A stretch of 64,000 bases of DNA from CAG-103 sp963627135 (GTDB lineage Bacteria > Bacillota > Clostridia > Oscillospirales > Oscillospiraceae): NCBI GenBank assembly GCA_963627135.1, contig CAVFZY010000007.1, positions 62,001 to 126,000 on the forward strand, written 5' to 3'. This document shows, in pieces, positions 56,248 through 64,000 of the stretch (position 1 is the first letter of the stretch; every line of letters begins with the position of its first letter). The translations under genes were made by a program, and so were the position numbers. Under the pieces are notes generated by a model that saw nothing but the letters and a program-made list of their open reading frames with translations, was not told the DNA's origin and searched no databases.

Positions 56248-56679
56248 TCATATCACATAATCATACCCGTCAGGGTCGCCGTGCATCAGATCTGCAAGGG
56301 TAATATTCTCAAAATATTCCGTAATGAGCTTGTCTAGTCCCCGCCACATAGGGAGTGTGCGGCATTCGGCGGAGCGGGGACAAACGTCAGCTTCGGGATC
56401 AAGACAGGAAACAGGAGCAATAGAATCTTCTGTGATGCGCAGAATGCTTTCCACAGTGTACTGCTCAGGTGCTTTTGCCAACTGATATCCGCCGCCCCTG
56501 CCCCTCACGCCGGTCAGTAGCTTTGCCTTTACCATCAGCTTGATGATGTTCTCCAGATATTTTTCGGATATTTCCTGCCGCTGCGCAATGACTTTCAAAG
56601 GAATAAAGCCGTCTGCCTGATGCTCGGCCAGATCGATCATGACCCGAAGCGCGTACCGTCCTTTGGTTGAAATCAGCAT
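56248..56679 (-). CDS. Rrf2/IscR-family transcriptional regulator with three-Cys cluster motif
   Basis: A 143-residue winged-helix regulator. The DNA-binding N-terminus is MLISTKGRYALRVMIDLAEH, with the recognition region ISEKYLENIIKLMVKAKLL and wing VRGRGGGYQLAKAP. Cys92, Cys100 and Cys106 in SCLDPEADVCPRSAEC match the [Fe-S]-ligating cysteines of IscR/CymR-like members, so it may sense Fe-S status or bind CysK-type partners. It lies 10 bp from the terminator and near a gamma-lyase, a NifS remnant and two class-V enzymes, suggesting a role in local sulfur metabolism. AGGGAGGAAG precedes ATG 56679 on the minus strand. Confidence 0.9.
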   Translation of the reverse strand: MLISTKGRYALRVMIDLAEHQADGFIPLKVIAQRQEISEKYLENIIKLMVKAKLLTGVRGRGGGYQLAKAPEQYTVESILRITEDSIAPVSCLDPEADVCPRSAECRTLPMWRGLDKLITEYFENITLADLMHGDPDGYDYVI

Positions 56680-56903
56680 TTTACTTCCTCCCTTGAAAAA
56701 GTAACCCCATTATACAGCGGGAAAGTAGGTAAATCAACAAGAGCATGTGTAACAGCGATTGGCAAATAGACGAGACGGCTCTATGATCCACACAAACCTG
56801 CAAGAAAGATTGGCTGATGTGATGAGGTTCAATCGGCTTCTTTGGTGTCGCTGCTGTCAGTAAGCAGATAGTGTAAGTGGGGCAAAGTATTCGGATGAGA
56901 AAA
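56680..56903. other. Intergenic stretch without a gene (Rrf2 to class-V cluster)
   Basis: No supportable frame. The Rrf2 promoter must lie here on the minus strand; I could not choose a convincing one. The right end is the terminator of the class-V cluster. Confidence 0.5.
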
Positions 56904-56939
56904 ATGCCGCAAGTCCTTGTAGTGAAGGACTTGCGGCAT
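56904..56939 (-). terminator. Terminator of the NhaC/class-V cluster
   Basis: ATGCCGCAAGTCCTT and AAGGACTTGCGGCAT form a 15-bp stem. On the minus strand it runs into TTTTT. Confidence 0.9.
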
Positions 56940-57004
56940 AGGAACCTTGTGTTGCGAAATTTCTTATTTTTTCCTGTTGATTGCGGATTGGGCAAGAGAC
57001 AAAG

Positions 57005-58303
57005 TTATTTTGCGAATTTCTTGGCGATTTCGGAAGTGACTCGAAGGAAATCATCAATGTCACCGATATCATGGCAATGGAGCGGAGAAACACGGATACA
57101 CCCGTCCAGACCGAGAGACTCAACGATACGCTTGGAATAGAGACTGGTGTTCCGACGTTCAAATACGGTAACGCCGCGCTTATAGTATTCTGCAACTGCC
57201 TGCGTGAGGTCCATCCCGTTGATGCCTATTGCCGAGATCAGGTCACGGTCAACGTCGTCTGCGCTATCCATAAAGACAGAGACACCGGGAATGTGACGAA
57301 GCCCTGGAACTTCTGCCGTGCCCTCCATCATGTGAATCAGCAAAGAATGCTCTTGAAGATGGATACGGTTCATGCCTTCAGCGAAAAGTTCACGACGCCC
57401 GGAAGCATCGCTGAAACGGCGGCCGAGCCAGCAGACGTAATCGACAACGGCAGTAATGGCTGCATAATTCGGATGGGGGAAAGTACCAAGCTCCCATTCC
57501 TTTGCATCTTTGGCAAGAAGTTTATGGTGACTCATGACGGCAACTCGGTCAGAAACATAGCCATAACCGCAGCCTCGGATACCAAAGGCTTTGTAGGGGG
57601 CAAAGGTGCAGCCGTCCAACTCACAGGCCTCTACATCGAGTACACCGTGCGGCATATGCTGAACGGCATCCGAGATGATGTAGATGTCTGGATTGATCTT
57701 TCGGGCTTCCTTGACAATGGCTTTAATATCGAAAATATAGCCGGTAATGTTGGAAGCGCTCATGACGCTCAACAGGGTGGTATCCTTGTCCACGTGAGAG
57801 AGGATCTCATCCATTTCAACGCCGCCGGTCTTGGGACTTGCTGCGGCAACGCGGAATTCACGCCCTGTTCGTTCACAATAGTATCGAACGGCATCAAATG
57901 CAGAAGGATGCTCCAGGGAAGTCGTGACAGCATTTGTACCGAAGCCGGCGTTTTCCAAGATGGCGCGCACGATTTGGAACATACATTGAGATGCCGTCAA
58001 TTCGGTAACAAGCGCTCCGTGATCCGGCTTCGCACCAAAAATCACTTCGAGAATATCGCGCATGCCGTTGGCCTTGATCTGCTTGAGCATCATGGAGGTG
58101 TCATGTACGCGTTCCGGGCAGTCGGGGATCTTTTCGAGTCGACTCTTCTCATCAACTGCTGCCTTGAGACGTAGTGAACCGCCGGAGTTTTCAAAGAACT
58201 GACGCTTGCGCCCCAAATAGTCTTCATTAACATAGTAAAAACGGTCTTTGATCTCGGCTTGCAGTGCCGGGTCGAACAGGAGCTTCTGATCGGTAGTTTT
58301 CAT
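57005..58303 (-). CDS. Class-V aminotransferase-fold PLP enzyme I (desulfurase-like)
   Basis: A 432-residue fold-type I PLP enzyme. Visible active-site features: His132 in TSLEHPSAFDAV stacking on PLP, Asp212 in IISDAVQHMPHG, and Schiff-base Lys238 in CTFAPYKAFGIRGCGYGYV. The C-terminal small domain has LYSKRIVESLGLDGCIRVSPLHCH. The mobile loop with catalytic Cys of NifS/IscS enzymes is not evident, so a true cysteine desulfurase role is doubtful. A long N-terminal extension (~40 residues, ending NSGGSLRLKAAV) precedes the fold. It follows enzyme II by 7 bp on the minus strand. Relatives include isopenicillin-N-epimerase-like and Csd-like lyases. Substrate unknown. Confidence 0.82.
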   Translation of the reverse strand: MKTTDQKLLFDPALQAEIKDRFYYVNEDYLGRKRQFFENSGGSLRLKAAVDEKSRLEKIPDCPERVHDTSMMLKQIKANGMRDILEVIFGAKPDHGALVTELTASQCMFQIVRAILENAGFGTNAVTTSLEHPSAFDAVRYYCERTGREFRVAAASPKTGGVEMDEILSHVDKDTTLLSVMSASNITGYIFDIKAIVKEARKINPDIYIISDAVQHMPHGVLDVEACELDGCTFAPYKAFGIRGCGYGYVSDRVAVMSHHKLLAKDAKEWELGTFPHPNYAAITAVVDYVCWLGRRFSDASGRRELFAEGMNRIHLQEHSLLIHMMEGTAEVPGLRHIPGVSVFMDSADDVDRDLISAIGINGMDLTQAVAEYYKRGVTVFERRNTSLYSKRIVESLGLDGCIRVSPLHCHDIGDIDDFLRVTSEIAKKFAK

Positions 58304-58310
58304 GTTGGAC

Positions 58311-59519
58311 TTAAGCCTCCTTGAGGATTTGTGTTACGCCGGTTTCCTTCATATATTCGCCGATGGCGTTGACCAGCGTGTCGATCTCTTCGGGAGTGTT
58401 ATAGTAGTGCACGGAAATGCGTAGGCCGCCGGTGCCGGTAGAGCTGCGAAGAGAAATGTAGATATTTCGTTTCTGCAGATATTCAACGAGGGCTTTTTCC
58501 TTTGCAATGCCGTTCTGAAAGCCGAAGTTGAATGAGGCGATTGATGACATATGCTGGTCATCCGTGGGGGAGCACATCTGGATTCCAAGTGCAGCAAGTC
58601 CGTCAATGAGACGATGGATCATGCTCTTAATGCGCTGTTCGATCCAGTCTTGGCCTTTGTCCATCTGGACGCGGAGCGCTTCACTGAGCCCCAGCGCGCC
58701 AAGATAGTTGGTGTAGGCGCAAATTTCAAACTTTGTTGCGTCCTGATAAACGCGGCAATCGTCAAATGGGTGGCGGGAAGGATCCTCCAGGTAGGAAATA
58801 TAGTCTGAGAAGCGATCCGGTGGTTGCAAGTTGAAATAAGAGTAGTACATTGGTTCGAGGGCTTGAGCAAGTGAGCGGCGGATATATAGAAATCCCATTC
58901 CGAAGGGGTTGCCTATCCATTTCTTTGCACCGGCGCAATAGAAGTCGCAGTCATAATCACGGACATTGACCTTCATCGCACCGACCTCCTGCACACCATC
59001 GACGATCAGCAGACAGTTGTGGCGATGGGCCATATCGGCAATTGCACGGATATCGGAGCGGAAGCCATTGATCTCTTGTACTGATGCAATCACGATGGCC
59101 TTGGTATGCTCATCCATTACGGCTTCAAAATCGTCGGCAGAGACAGTTCCATGCCGACTTTTTACCTCGCGCAGAACAATTCCCTCACGTTTGACACGTG
59201 TTATCCAGCAGGCAACGGATGCCTGATACTCAAGATCACAAATCAGAATATTGTCGCCGCGCTCCATTGGAATGGCGTTGGCGATGACGCCCATCGCATG
59301 CGAGGTGCACAGGACCAGCGCAATCTCATCGCTGTCGCAGCCGATGAATTCAGCAACGGTGCTGCGAGCATCGATGAGGTAGCTGCGCAGTTCGCGCGTG
59401 ACATCGCTTGCGGCCTTGTCTGTATGCTGGTACAAGGACACGTACCGCTGTGCACATACGAGTGTTCTGGGATCGGCTAGAGAAGTGCAGGCATTATCAA
59501 GATAAATTTTCTTATTCAC
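58311..59519 (-). CDS. Class-V aminotransferase-fold PLP enzyme II (desulfurase-like)
   Basis: A 402-residue PLP enzyme starting IYLDNACTSLADP as in SufS/NifS enzymes. Active-site features: SVQEINGFRSDI, Asp174 in LLIVDGVQEVGA, and the Schiff-base Lys in CAGAKKWIGNPFGMGFLYI (probably Lys200, before Trp). The C-terminus LRISVHYYNTPEEIDTLV resembles the SufS signature RISxHxYNTxEEID. No Cys loop (RxGHHCA in SufS) was found; the matching region reads SLRSSTGTGGLRIS. It is not a close copy of enzyme I, so the two may form a heterodimer or act in sequence. It lies 40 bp after nhaC. Confidence 0.84.
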   Translation of the reverse strand: MNKKIYLDNACTSLADPRTLVCAQRYVSLYQHTDKAASDVTRELRSYLIDARSTVAEFIGCDSDEIALVLCTSHAMGVIANAIPMERGDNILICDLEYQASVACWITRVKREGIVLREVKSRHGTVSADDFEAVMDEHTKAIVIASVQEINGFRSDIRAIADMAHRHNCLLIVDGVQEVGAMKVNVRDYDCDFYCAGAKKWIGNPFGMGFLYIRRSLAQALEPMYYSYFNLQPPDRFSDYISYLEDPSRHPFDDCRVYQDATKFEICAYTNYLGALGLSEALRVQMDKGQDWIEQRIKSMIHRLIDGLAALGIQMCSPTDDQHMSSIASFNFGFQNGIAKEKALVEYLQKRNIYISLRSSTGTGGLRISVHYYNTPEEIDTLVNAIGEYMKETGVTQILKEA

Positions 59520-59559
59520 GTCAGTTTATCCTCTTTTCAGCATTGTGATAGGAATTGCT

Positions 59560-60915
59560 TTACTGGTTTTCGAATTTCCTGCCCCAGCCGGTCAGGATCA
59601 CAACAATGTAGACAACGATCAGCAGCATGCAGTGGAAGGAGTAGGGCATTGCCGACATGATGGAAAAGTCCTCACTGACAGCGCCTGTGCTCAATGCAAG
59701 GGACCATGCCGCCATGGGAGAGAGATTCCAGAAACAAATACCACCGACGCCGCAGGCGATACCATCGAGAATATTTGCGCCACGAGCACGGTCAATGTTG
59801 TACTTTTTGAGGATAGGGCGGATCACCGGGCCGACCATGGCAATAGACGCAGTTGCAGCTGCAGTCATGAGCGTGACGACCGCATCGAGGCCGGCCGCGA
59901 CCAATTCTGCCTGACGAGGCGTTTTCACGTTGGCGGTGAGCTTTTCAATCACCCAGTCAAATACGCCGCTGTCGGTTAGCATCTGGATCAGCGCGAAGAT
60001 AAACACACAGAAAACGGTCAGGAATACCATGCCTTCGATGCCGCTGATGATGATGCCGCCTGGGCCAACGAGTGCGGAGAAAGTGGTCAGACCGAATACA
60101 AGCTCCAGAATGATCGTGACGAGGTTGCACAGAATCAGCGCCGGGACTAGCGCCATGCCGCGGATCATGGCAATGACGAGCACAACAGGAGAGAGCAACA
60201 GCACAAGGGAAATTGCCGCGCTGGCATCTACTGCCGTGGTCGCGGTAACGTCAGTTGCCGTATGGAAACCGAAAATGATATACAGGATCGCTGCTCCGAT
60301 GCCGGCAACGATACTATATTTCAGGCGGCTTTTGACAACGATGGGAACGTCGGTTTCCTGCGTATAGGCAGAGGCAATGGTTGTATCGGAGACCGGCGCA
60401 AGATTGTCGCCGAAGAAAGAGCCGGAGAGGATCGCGCCCATCATCAGTGCGGGATCGCAGCCGAGAGATACCCCAAGCGGCAGCATGACCGGTGTGACTG
60501 CAGAGACGGTCCCGCCAGTGGTGCCAGTGCAGGTGGAGATAAGTACACAGATCAGAAAGCTGATAAGAGGAACGAATTCCGGTCCCATATTGATAAGTGA
60601 GGTCAGCCAAAGAAGTCCCTGTACCAGGCCACCGTCTTTGAGAAGCTGAGCAGTGATACCAGCCAGGTAAAATGCGATGACCATGACGGCCATGATGTTG
60701 TTGGAAAGCCCCTTGACCACAGAGGTGCTGAAGGCTGTTTTGTCTTTTGCCAGCAAGAACGCAAGAGTAAGAGCCAGAAGCCCTGCGGACCAGAATGTTT
60801 TTGCTGCGGAGAAGCCGCACAAGATCAGTACCATGATACCGACCAGCATGGATGCAAGCGGAATGATTGCGCCGAGTTTTCCGAGATGGAATTCCAGTTT
60901 TTTTGTTTCGTTCAT
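59560..60915 (-). CDS. NhaC-family Na+/H+ antiporter-type transporter
   Basis: A 451-residue polytopic transporter with about 11-12 membrane segments. Family motifs: LAFLLAKDKTAFSTSVVKGL, ISTCTGTTGGTVSAVTPVMLP, GAILSGSFFGDNLAPVSDTT (the NhaC signature GxxFGDxxSPxSDTT) and NILDGIACGVGGICFWNLSP. Besides sodium-proton exchange, family members carry malate/lactate or amino acids, so in this cluster it may bring in or export the substrate or product of the class-V enzymes. ATG 60915 follows TGGAGGACGG; an earlier start at 60930 would include that site. It is the first gene of the three-gene unit. Confidence 0.9.
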   Translation of the reverse strand: MNETKKLEFHLGKLGAIIPLASMLVGIMVLILCGFSAAKTFWSAGLLALTLAFLLAKDKTAFSTSVVKGLSNNIMAVMVIAFYLAGITAQLLKDGGLVQGLLWLTSLINMGPEFVPLISFLICVLISTCTGTTGGTVSAVTPVMLPLGVSLGCDPALMMGAILSGSFFGDNLAPVSDTTIASAYTQETDVPIVVKSRLKYSIVAGIGAAILYIIFGFHTATDVTATTAVDASAAISLVLLLSPVVLVIAMIRGMALVPALILCNLVTIILELVFGLTTFSALVGPGGIIISGIEGMVFLTVFCVFIFALIQMLTDSGVFDWVIEKLTANVKTPRQAELVAAGLDAVVTLMTAAATASIAMVGPVIRPILKKYNIDRARGANILDGIACGVGGICFWNLSPMAAWSLALSTGAVSEDFSIMSAMPYSFHCMLLIVVYIVVILTGWGRKFENQ

Positions 60916-60996
60916 TTTTCCGTCCTCCATTCAATAAAAATAATAGTTGGCTTCGCTAAGAATAAACTATCATGTGGGGAGTAAAAAATAAATTAG

Positions 60997-61025
60997 AATA
61001 TTTTTTTGAAACAAATCGAAATATT
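60997..61025. promoter_or_regulatory. Dyad upstream of nhaC, possible LysR site
   Basis: AATATTT (60997-61003) and AAATATT (61019-61025), spaced by 15 bases, in the AT-rich leader between LysR and nhaC. Candidate binding site for the adjacent regulator. Confidence 0.3.
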
Positions 61026-61042
61026 AGATGTGTGGAGGGGGA

Positions 61043-61078
61043 CAAAAAAGAAGGCACGTTCAAAAGATCGTGCCTTCC
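61043..61078 (-). terminator. Terminator at the end of the LysR gene
   Basis: GAAGGCACG and CGTGCCTTC form a 9-bp stem overlapping the stop codon. On the minus strand it is followed by TTTTTT. It separates lysR from nhaC transcription. Confidence 0.75.
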
Positions 61079-61971
61079 GCTCTGAGCGTATCCAGTTTTT
61101 CGTAAAGTGCACGTTCAAAAATTTCCAGACCGTATTTGCTTGAAGACTTTGGACGAACGTTCTTGATGATATGACAGGTGCGGTAGTGCTTTATTGGTAG
61201 CTCGAGTTCATCGATCTGTACACTGCGAAAGTTCTTGAGTAGCTGTTGCAGAGAGGATTCCTGTAAAATTGCCCAATACTTTTCGTCGGTCAAATCGATC
61301 AGAAAATTGGAAAGCAGGTCTACGGTATCGAGCCAGACATGATATTTCGTTAGCGGTCCCCATACATCTTCGTGCCATTGCTCGTAGCTGCCGCCCCAGT
61401 CGTTGTGGATCTCCAGTGCGGGATCGAGTTCCTGTGGTGTTATTTTGCGGGGCGCGGTGGGATGTGTGCTGTAACGAACTACATAATACTTTTGTCGGAA
61501 AGTCATTGTTGTTACAACGTTTTTTCGTTGCTGTTCAATAGAAACAAAGCCAATGTCCGCAATTTGGTTTTCCAATAGATCGTATATCTCGCCGGACTGA
61601 TAGGTCATAATCCGAAGCTTTAGCTCTCTGGCATCACTTGTCACACGACGATAGACGTCTCGCAGGATAGAGGAACTAATACTGTCTACTGCGGCGACAA
61701 CGATGGTGTTGGAGGGCAGAAGCTTGAGAGATTGCGTATCCTGCCAGACGGACTGCCAGCGCTTGGCGATGTCAACAAAGTGCTCCCCATATGGGGTCAA
61801 CTCGGCACGATTGCCCTTGTTGCGGTAAAAGAGCGGGACACCGAGTTCTTTTTCAAGATTTTTCAGACGATAGCTGATTGTGGATTGCGAAAAGTGTATG
61901 ATGTTAGCTGCGCCTGTAATGCTGTGCATTTCGACGATTGCTAAAAAGATTTTCACATCTGTATTGTCCAT
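61060..61971 (-). CDS. LysR-family transcriptional regulator
   Basis: A 303-residue regulator. The N-terminal winged helix is VKIFLAIVEMHSITGAANII, then FSQSTISYRLKNLEKELGVPLFYR. A two-lobed effector domain follows from ~90 (TIVVAAVDSISSSILRDVY, DIGFVSIEQQRKNV). It lies upstream of nhaC in the same orientation but ends in its own terminator, so it probably controls the nhaC-class-V unit from its own promoter. GGGGGGCATC precedes ATG 61971; the frame is open upstream to 62223 but without conserved sequence. The inducer is unknown. Confidence 0.88.
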   Translation of the reverse strand: MDNTDVKIFLAIVEMHSITGAANIIHFSQSTISYRLKNLEKELGVPLFYRNKGNRAELTPYGEHFVDIAKRWQSVWQDTQSLKLLPSNTIVVAAVDSISSSILRDVYRRVTSDARELKLRIMTYQSGEIYDLLENQIADIGFVSIEQQRKNVVTTMTFRQKYYVVRYSTHPTAPRKITPQELDPALEIHNDWGGSYEQWHEDVWGPLTKYHVWLDTVDLLSNFLIDLTDEKYWAILQESSLQQLLKNFRSVQIDELELPIKHYRTCHIIKNVRPKSSSKYGLEIFERALYEKLDTLRAEGTIF

Positions 61972-62236
61972 GATGCCCCCCCTATTGAAAAATCGAATTT
62001 TCTGATATAATACACTGAGTATATCACAAATAAATATATCATAATGCTTGGCAAAGTCAACCGGAGGCAGGCGAATGTGACACTTTTTAACGGAAAGAAC
62101 GGGCTGTTTTCCAACAGGAAAATTGTTTATACAGACTGCGGATCGATTACTTGACCATGATTTTGATATGTCCCTATGCTGCATTGCTCTTTCCTGCAGA
62201 ATGAAACTGCTTTTTGGCTTCAAGACGGTTTTGCAG
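61972..62236. other. Intergenic stretch upstream of lysR, island right margin
   Basis: AT-rich. TGATATA (62003-62009) and TATATCA (62020-62026) form a dyad that could be a LysR autoregulatory site. No gene is supportable. Sequence composition returns to GC-rich after about 62270. Confidence 0.45.
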
Positions 62237-62269
62237 AAAGTGCCTCAGAGCTTGGCTCTGAGGCACTTT
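62237..62269. terminator. Terminator of the flavoprotein gene
   Basis: Perfect 15-bp stem AAAGTGCCTCAGAGC with its complement around TTG, 26 bp past the flavoprotein stop on the minus strand. Confidence 0.88.
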
Positions 62270-62294
62270 CTTATCCGGGATGCTGTAAGGGGGC

Positions 62295-64000
62295 TTACAG
62301 CAATGCCTGATCGGTGACGGCGCGGCCGGCGATGCGTCCGTAGAACAGGGCGCTGCCGATCGACGTGCCGCAGGTCGGGTACTGTGTGCCGTACATGCCG
62401 GTGCCGGCAACTTCGCCTGCGGCGTACAGGTGCGGGATCACGGAGCCGTCGGGCTTCATGACGCGCGCGGAGACGTCCGTCTCCAGACCGCCGAACGTGA
62501 CGGTCACGCACGGGTGCATACGCAGGGCCACGAACTTGGGTCCCTTGATCGGGTGCAGGAACTCGGCCGGCTTGCCGAAGTCCTCATCCGCGCCCTTTTC
62601 GACCAGCTCACAGTAGCGGTCATAGGTCGCGCGCAACGTCGCCGGGTCACAGCCCATCTTCTTGGCCAGTCCCTCGATGGAGGTGGCGCAGGGATCCTTG
62701 GACTTGCCGGCGACTGCGGTCTTGTAGCCGTACTGCACGCTGCCGTAGGGCTCCTTGCCGCTGGTAATATACCAGCCGCAGTTGCTGCCGGAGCGGGCGA
62801 TGGCGTCGCTGACCGTGTACTGATAGCTCCACTCGTTGACGACGCGCTCGCCGCGGTCGTTGACGATGAGGCCGGACTCGTCGTTGATGCCGATGCCGCA
62901 GGTCAGGCTCGTGTACACGACCTGCACGGCCGGGTGCTCATAGTTGAGCGCACCGATCTTCTCGGCGGCCGTCAGACCGTCGCCGACGTTGCCGTGCGGC
63001 ACGTTGCTGAAGTAGTGCGCGACGGGGTAGCGCGCGACCATTTCCTTGTTGCGGGCATAGCCGCCGGTCGCGAGGATGACGCCCTTTCTCGCGTAGAGCG
63101 TGAGCTTGGCGCCGCCCTTGCGCGTGCACGTCACGCCGGTGACGACACCCGCCTCGTCCGTGAGGATCTCGTTCATGGCGGTGTCGTAGATGATCTCGCC
63201 GCCGAGGTCGTTTTCATAGTACAGCGTCAGGGGCGTGGAGATCTCGCCGCCCTCGCCGTTGGTTTGTCCGCCGCCGCCGGGGGAGTTGTGCACGCGCCAC
63301 GGCTGCAGGCTGACGTGGATGGGCTCAACGTCGAGCACGTCAAAGTGTGTTTTGAGCACGCCGTCTTTTTCCACGGGCCTGGACAGCGGCTCCCACGGCT
63401 GCGCGAGGACTTCCGCGGGGTCGCCCTTCACGGTCGCCTCGATGGAGGTGAGCCAGTCGAGCGTCTGGTTGAGGTGATCGACCAGGTAGCGGTTTTTCGA
63501 CTCGTCCATGAACTTGCCGTTGCGGTTGCCGACGTCCATGAGGTAGTCATAGACCATGTCCTTCGTGTCATACAGGCCCTGCTTTTTCTGCCACTTCGTG
63601 CCGGCACCGAGGAGCTTGCCGCCGCTTCTCGCGGTGGCGCCGCCGGTGATGCCCTGCTTTTCGACGATGACGACGTCCGCACCGGCCAGCTTTGCCTCGA
63701 TGGCTGCGGCCAGACCGCCCGCGCCCGCGCCGCACACGACCACGTCGACTGTGCGCACTTCGTCGGGATACTCCGGCGCCTTCGGCGCGGGAGCGGCCTT
63801 GAGCGCGGCGATGTCCTCCTTCGACGCACCGGCGGCCTTGAGCGCCGCCGCCGTCGCGTCGAGGATGGCGGCGCACGTCAGATCTGCGCCGTCGACCGTG
63901 GGGATGTTCAGCGTCTGGTACTCCACGATCAGCTTGGGGAAGCGCTCCATCGGCGTCGTGTTCAGGCCCCAGGCAATGCCGCGGTATTCCTTATGCTGCG
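62295..64000 (-). CDS. Fumarate-reductase/urocanate-reductase-type flavoprotein (5' end outside window)
   Basis: The open frame runs off the window edge: 568 codons are visible. The first ~60 residues are the end of an FMN-binding domain (HKEYRGIAWGLNTTPM, then VEYQTLNIPTVDGADLTCAAILDA), followed by an Ala/Pro/Lys linker. The FAD domain follows: VDVVVCGAGAGGLAAAIEA, VEKQGITGGATARSGG, VILATGGYARN and YAAGEVAGTGMYG. This is the layout of soluble, exported or cytoplasmic reductases such as urocanate and fumarate reductases, where ApbE attaches FMN to the N-terminal domain. The acceptor substrate cannot be told. Codon usage is GC-rich again, unlike the island to its left. Confidence 0.88.
   Translation of the reverse strand, partial: QHKEYRGIAWGLNTTPMERFPKLIVEYQTLNIPTVDGADLTCAAILDATAAALKAAGASKEDIAALKAAPAPKAPEYPDEVRTVDVVVCGAGAGGLAAAIEAKLAGADVVIVEKQGITGGATARSGGKLLGAGTKWQKKQGLYDTKDMVYDYLMDVGNRNGKFMDESKNRYLVDHLNQTLDWLTSIEATVKGDPAEVLAQPWEPLSRPVEKDGVLKTHFDVLDVEPIHVSLQPWRVHNSPGGGGQTNGEGGEISTPLTLYYENDLGGEIIYDTAMNEILTDEAGVVTGVTCTRKGGAKLTLYARKGVILATGGYARNKEMVARYPVAHYFSNVPHGNVGDGLTAAEKIGALNYEHPAVQVVYTSLTCGIGINDESGLIVNDRGERVVNEWSYQYTVSDAIARSGSNCGWYITSGKEPYGSVQYGYKTAVAGKSKDPCATSIEGLAKKMGCDPATLRATYDRYCELVEKGADEDFGKPAEFLHPIKGPKFVALRMHPCVTVTFGGLETDVSARVMKPDGSVIPHLYAAGEVAGTGMYGTQYPTCGTSIGSALFYGRIAGRAVTDQALL

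Overview
The window looks like chromosomal DNA of a GC-rich, probably spore-forming gut Clostridia member. My best guess is Oscillospiraceae, near Oscillibacter, Dysosmobacter or Lawsonibacter. This rests on the Firmicutes gene orders murG-murA-divIB-ftsZ, rimP-nusA-ylxR-ylxQ-infB-rbfA-nrnA-truB-ribF and yaaL-bofA, on an uninterrupted pro-sigma-K gene, and on G/C-ending codons through most of the window. The genus is an inference.

Layout. 0-4.4 kb: tail of the division/cell-wall cluster (murG partial, murA, divIB/ftsQ, ftsZ). 4.4-9.2 kb: a YihY membrane protein, an ECF-like sigma factor with an RsgI-like membrane anti-sigma carrying a Thr-Pro linker and a PepSY domain, a CsoR-type copper sensor, sigK, and a 69-residue orphan. 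9.2-11.8 kb: AbrB regulator with an ABC transporter, and an M15 D,D-carboxypeptidase. 11.8-19.6 kb: the translation/transcription operon rimP to ribF behind a promoter and an attenuator-like hairpin. 19.6-25.3 kb: exonuclease, ddl, murF, two related membrane-anchored proteins, then bofA and yaaL on the minus strand. 25.3-25.7 kb: no gene, but a highly structured segment ending in a plus-strand terminator, a candidate noncoding RNA. 25.7-32 kb: a divergent type II topoisomerase pair, a YitT protein and a lipoprotein with a degenerate transglutaminase fold. 32-37.4 kb: tRNA-Gly(GCC), an FAD oxidoreductase, an iron-type alcohol dehydrogenase, a PAP2 phosphatase and a glycerol-1-phosphate dehydrogenase. 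37.4-44.2 kb: uvrB, polA, rimI, tsaD, radC. 44.6-45.3 kb: tRNA-Thr(CGT) with a deleted integrase. 45.4-47.6 kb: AraC regulator, DUF3793 protein and flavodoxin. 47.9-52.1 kb: minus-strand operon apbE, 3-methyladenine glycosylase, recG, HD protein. 52.2-53.4 kb: tRNA-Arg(CCG), a second integrase relic and an IS110 fragment.

53.4-62.2 kb reads as an accessory island of less GC-biased sequence beside that tRNA and recombinase debris. It holds a Met/Cys gamma-lyase-type PLP enzyme, tcdA, fragments of a NifS-like and an alpha/beta-hydrolase gene, an Rrf2/IscR-type regulator, and a minus-strand cluster of a LysR regulator, an NhaC-family transporter and two different tandem class-V aminotransferase-fold PLP enzymes. 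The last 1.7 kb returns to GC-rich sequence and holds a fumarate-reductase-type flavoprotein cut by the window edge.

Two themes connect genes. Sporulation timing: pro-sigK and bofA, the inhibitor of its processing, both occur here. Sulfur/PLP chemistry: the island combines a gamma-lyase, an IscR-type regulator, a NifS remnant and two desulfurase-fold enzymes next to a transporter. The most promising unexplained items are the LysR-NhaC-double class-V PLP cluster, the structured RNA candidate at 25.37-25.68 kb, the sigma/RsgI-PepSY pair, the active-site-less transglutaminase-like lipoprotein, and the matching integrase relics behind two tRNA genes.
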